Of a DNA stretch of 35,496 nt, positions 33,112 through 35,496 are shown one piece after another. Origin of the DNA: Paludibacter sp. 47-17 (GTDB lineage Bacteria; Bacteroidota; Bacteroidia; Bacteroidales; Paludibacteraceae); contig MKVT01000035.1 of NCBI GenBank assembly GCA_001898935.1, forward strand, positions 1-35,496, given 5' to 3'. A program made the position numbers and the translations under genes. The notes beneath the pieces were generated by a model, which saw only the letters and a list, made by a program, of their open reading frames with translations, was not told where the DNA came from and ran no database searches. The stretch's first letter is position 1; each line of letters opens with the position of its first letter.

Positions 33112-34453
33112 AGGAACCCGCGATTTTACGCCCAGGGAAATGGCCAATCGCAATTATATTTTCTCGACAATTAAAGAGGTTTTCCGCCTGTACGGTTTCC
33201 AGCAAATTGAAACTCCGGCTATGGAAAACCTGAGTACACTGATGGGAAAATACGGCGAAGAGGGCGACAAGCTACTCTTCAAAATCCTGAATTCGGGCGA
33301 CTTCATCGGGAATGTTTCCGAGGCCGAACTCAACGAACGCAACAGTGTGAAACTTACCAATAAAATTTCGGAAAAGGGGCTTCGCTACGATCTCACCGTT
33401 CCTTTTGCCCGTTTTGTGGTACAAAACCGCGATAAGATCAGCTTTCCTTTCAAACGCTACCAGATACAACCGGTTTGGCGTGCCGATCGCCCTCAGAAAG
33501 GACGCTACCGCGAGTTTTATCAGTGCGATGTGGATGTGGTAGGCAGCGACTCGCTTCTCAACGAGCTCGAGCTCATCCAGATTGTCGACGAAGTATACCG
33601 CCGGCTCAATATCCGTGTGGCGATTAAGCTCAACAACCGGAAAATTCTTTCGGGTATTGCCGAAATCATTGGCGAAGCCGAAAAAATCACCGACATCACC
33701 GTGGCTATCGACAAACTGGATAAAATCGGCCTGGACAAGGTGAACGAAGAGATTGCTTCCAGGGGTATCGCCGCTGAAGCCATCGCACGGCTGCAGCCCA
33801 TACTTAAACTGAGTGGCAATAACGGCGAAAAGCTGGAGCAACTGAAGGAGGTACTGAAAGACTCGGCGACCGGATTAAAAGGAATCGACGAAATGGAGAC
33901 TATCCTCGGTTTGTGCGAAGCCATGAGGGTAGCCACGCCTGTGGAACTCGACCTCACCCTGGCCCGCGGACTCAACTATTATACAGGAGCCATCTTCGAA
34001 GTAAAAGCACTCGACGTACAAATCGGAAGCATTACAGGCGGCGGTCGCTACGACAATCTCACGGGTGTTTTTGGCCTCGAAGGGGTTTCGGGAGTGGGTA
34101 TTTCGTTCGGAGCCGACCGTATTTATGACGTCCTGAATCAGCTCAATTTGTATCCCGAAACTTCGGTGGAACAAACCCGGGTGCTGTTCGTTACTTTCGG
34201 ATGGAACGAACTGAAATATTCGCTGAGCTGGGCTGCACACCTGCGCTCACAAGGTATTAACGTAGAAGTGTATCCGGAGCCGGCCAAGATGAAAAAGCAA
34301 ATGAGCTATGCCGATGGAAAACAGATTCCGTATGTGGCAATCGTTGGAGAAAACGAGATGAACAAGAATAAGGTCATGCTCAAGGACATGAAAAGCGGTG
34401 AGCAACGACTCGTATCGCTGGAAGACATGGCAGGCGCAATAAGTCAGATCTGA
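33089..34453 (+). CDS. hisS: Histidine-tRNA ligase
   Basis: A 454-residue class II synthetase. Motif 1 lies near P-K-G-T-R-D-F, motif 2 in [20 protein letters not shown], the His-A loop in [13 protein letters not shown] and motif 3 in G-I-S-F-G-A-D-R-I. The C-terminal anticodon-binding domain starts near 345 (T-R-V-L-F-V-T-F). An insertion of around 70 residues (about 180-260) is the catalytic-core helical insert. The start overlaps the end of waaA. Confidence 0.97.
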   Translation: MQKPSIPKGTRDFTPREMANRNYIFSTIKEVFRLYGFQQIETPAMENLSTLMGKYGEEGDKLLFKILNSGDFIGNVSEAELNERNSVKLTNKISEKGLRYDLTVPFARFVVQNRDKISFPFKRYQIQPVWRADRPQKGRYREFYQCDVDVVGSDSLLNELELIQIVDEVYRRLNIRVAIKLNNRKILSGIAEIIGEAEKITDITVAIDKLDKIGLDKVNEEIASRGIAAEAIARLQPILKLSGNNGEKLEQLKEVLKDSATGLKGIDEMETILGLCEAMRVATPVELDLTLARGLNYYTGAIFEVKALDVQIGSITGGGRYDNLTGVFGLEGVSGVGISFGADRIYDVLNQLNLYPETSVEQTRVLFVTFGWNELKYSLSWAAHLRSQGINVEVYPEPAKMKKQMSYADGKQIPYVAIVGENEMNKNKVMLKDMKSGEQRLVSLEDMAGAISQI

Positions 34454-34542
34454 CCCGGCCGATGGCCTGCCTTTCGCCCGTTTTGCCTACAGCAATAAAA
34501 ACAAACCAGCTTATCAGGAAGCATATCCAGTTACACACACAA

Positions 34543-34585
34543 ACCGGGCGGCTTACGGTTCGATAAGTCGCCCGGTTCATTTTTC
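34543..34585 (+). terminator. Intrinsic terminator after hisS
   Basis: ACCGGGCGGCTTA pairs with TAAGTCGCCCGGT over 13 bases with one G-T, and TCATTTTT follows. It closes the waaA-hisS unit. Confidence 0.85.
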
Positions 34586-34639
34586 CCCTACATGCGCTTT
34601 TTATTATTCACAGATGAATTGAAATTCCAATTATTATTG

Positions 34640-34647
34640 TATCTTTG
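34640..34647 (+). promoter_or_regulatory. Promoter -7 box in 3' region
   Basis: TATCTTTG with no clear -33. The long AT-rich leader (about 165 bases) leads to the decayed secreted-protein start at 34818. Confidence 0.45.
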
Positions 34648-34817
34648 TAAAGCACTCCACTGATTATCAACCATTATTTCTGTTATTATTCAAAAGAAAG
34701 GAGGTTCTACGAATAACAACGATTTTCATTATCTGTTACAAACCCTCATTATTTATTCGCAAATTTCTTATCAGAAATTTATAGTAAACAACAACCTCAA
34801 TCTAACAACAACGTTTA

Positions 34818-35049
34818 TGAAAACACTTCATTTTATTTTTCTGCTATGTGCAGGAGCTACGCTAAATGGATTCAGCCAAGTTGAAATTTCAAGCAATACA
34901 AACCCAGCACAAGGAAACTCGGTACGCTAACAGAACGCATTAATCAAACAATAAACGGATCTGCGTTTTCGGCAGAAATTTAGCCCTACGGACTTATTGC
35001 CGACAAGTGGCAACAGGTAGATGTAAAACAGATGATTTTAACCGGATAA
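34818..35049 (+). pseudogene. Decayed N-terminus of a secreted protein
   Basis: The ATG at 34818 opens a signal peptide (M-K-T-L-H-F-I-F-L-L-C-A, cleavage near F-S-Q). The frame stops at 34930 after 37 codons. One frame along, protein-like sequence continues (L-G-T-L-T-E-R-I-N-Q-T-I-N), is interrupted by TAG at 34981-34983, and resumes to 35049 with W-Q-Q-V-D-V-K-Q-M-I-L-T-G. This pattern resembles the start of secreted, repeat-rich Bacteroidota surface proteins. The rest of the gene is absent. It is a remnant with at least one frameshift and one nonsense change. Confidence 0.5.
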
Positions 35050-35060
35050 AGACAGGAAGT

Positions 35061-35496
35061 ATGAGATACTTTATTATTGCACTGGGCATATTCCTCATAT
35101 ATGGATGCGCAGATGTGTGTAAACTGACAGGTGACGATAAAGATTGGTTGTTAGAGAAACATAAATCTTTAAAGTATCGTGAAAATGGCACCAACACCCT
35201 AAAAGTGAGCGTCAAGACTCATTTCAGCACCAGTTATAGTAGCGACGATTGGTCTCCTTTCAGTGAAGGACAGGAATGGGGAGAATCAACGCTATATCTA
35301 CGGGATAGTCTATATATGCTCTCGATTATAAGTTCCGCATGTGACAACAGTGGAAGTATCCTCTTGTATAAAAAAAAACATTCACTACACGTGGTAAGAT
35401 TTCCTTACTATAAAAACTCCCTGACCAATCATACGGTAACCGTGCTGGGCAAAGAATACGAAAATTGTTTTGTGTATAAGGACAGCACATATATTA
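35061..35496 (+). CDS. Lipoprotein of unknown function, cut by right edge
   Basis: The ATG at 35061 follows a GACAGGAAG ribosome-binding stretch. Residues 1-15 are a hydrophobic signal ending I-Y-G-C, a lipobox with the lipidated cysteine at 16. The following 129 residues are soluble, with three further cysteines and many serine/tyrosine residues. No domain is recognised. It would be anchored in the outer or inner membrane. No stop occurs before the window ends, so the length is unknown. Confidence 0.65.
   Translation, partial: MRYFIIALGIFLIYGCADVCKLTGDDKDWLLEKHKSLKYRENGTNTLKVSVKTHFSTSYSSDDWSPFSEGQEWGESTLYLRDSLYMLSIISSACDNSGSILLYKKKHSLHVVRFPYYKNSLTNHTVTVLGKEYENCFVYKDSTYI

Noticed and set aside
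1-35496. CRISPR array, rRNA operon or reverse transcriptase
   Set aside because: No regularly spaced direct repeats, rRNA-like sequence or RT motifs were seen.

Overview
The window looks like chromosomal DNA from a Bacteroidota bacterium, most likely order Bacteroidales. The reasons are repeated promoters of the phylum type (TTTG, about 19 bases, then TAnnTTTG), lipid A genes, a thrC/apgM-like gene pair, a Bacteroidota-style RHS protein, a DUF5063 gene and an ECF sigma factor. Genus cannot be decided from sequence alone.

Bases 1-7091 are an AT-rich, decaying accessory island. It holds a 5'-truncated and frameshifted RHS polymorphic-toxin gene with an apparently intact immunity-type gene, a frameshifted exported-protein gene lying between short inverted repeats, a DUF1016 N-terminal fragment cut off by the end of an IS/MITE-like element, and an AAA/DUF4143 ATPase pseudogene with two frameshifts. 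A 34-35 bp inverted repeat pair (78-112 and 6603-6636) brackets almost all of this. The island stops just before a tRNA-Arg(ACG) gene.

Bases 7092-23375 are housekeeping DNA, mostly on the minus strand. In minus-strand reading order they carry: ABC-F ATPase and folK; DUF5063, an RNase D-like exonuclease and an RlmI-like methyltransferase; an ECF sigma factor and a 52-residue small protein; rpe and comEC; nrnA-type phosphoesterase, apgM-like enzyme, thrC and ribE (closed by a clear terminator); and a membrane protein fused to a degenerate Nudix domain. Plus-strand genes here are a DUF2007 protein, rubrerythrin and mnmD.

Bases 23370-28831 are a complete seven-gene Mrp/Mnh Na+/H+ antiporter operon, mnhA to mnhG, with every junction overlapping.

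Bases 28832-31246 are a second AT-rich insert: a possible 31-codon small ORF followed by a tightly coupled AAA ATPase plus TOPRIM-like gene pair. This resembles two-gene phage-defence modules (AbiL, OLD or PARIS type) and is the best candidate for a little-described system in the window.

Bases 31247-34585 return to core genes: rpsO, waaA and hisS, the last two overlapping. The final 0.9 kb holds a decayed secreted-protein start (34818-35049) and a lipoprotein gene that runs off the right edge.
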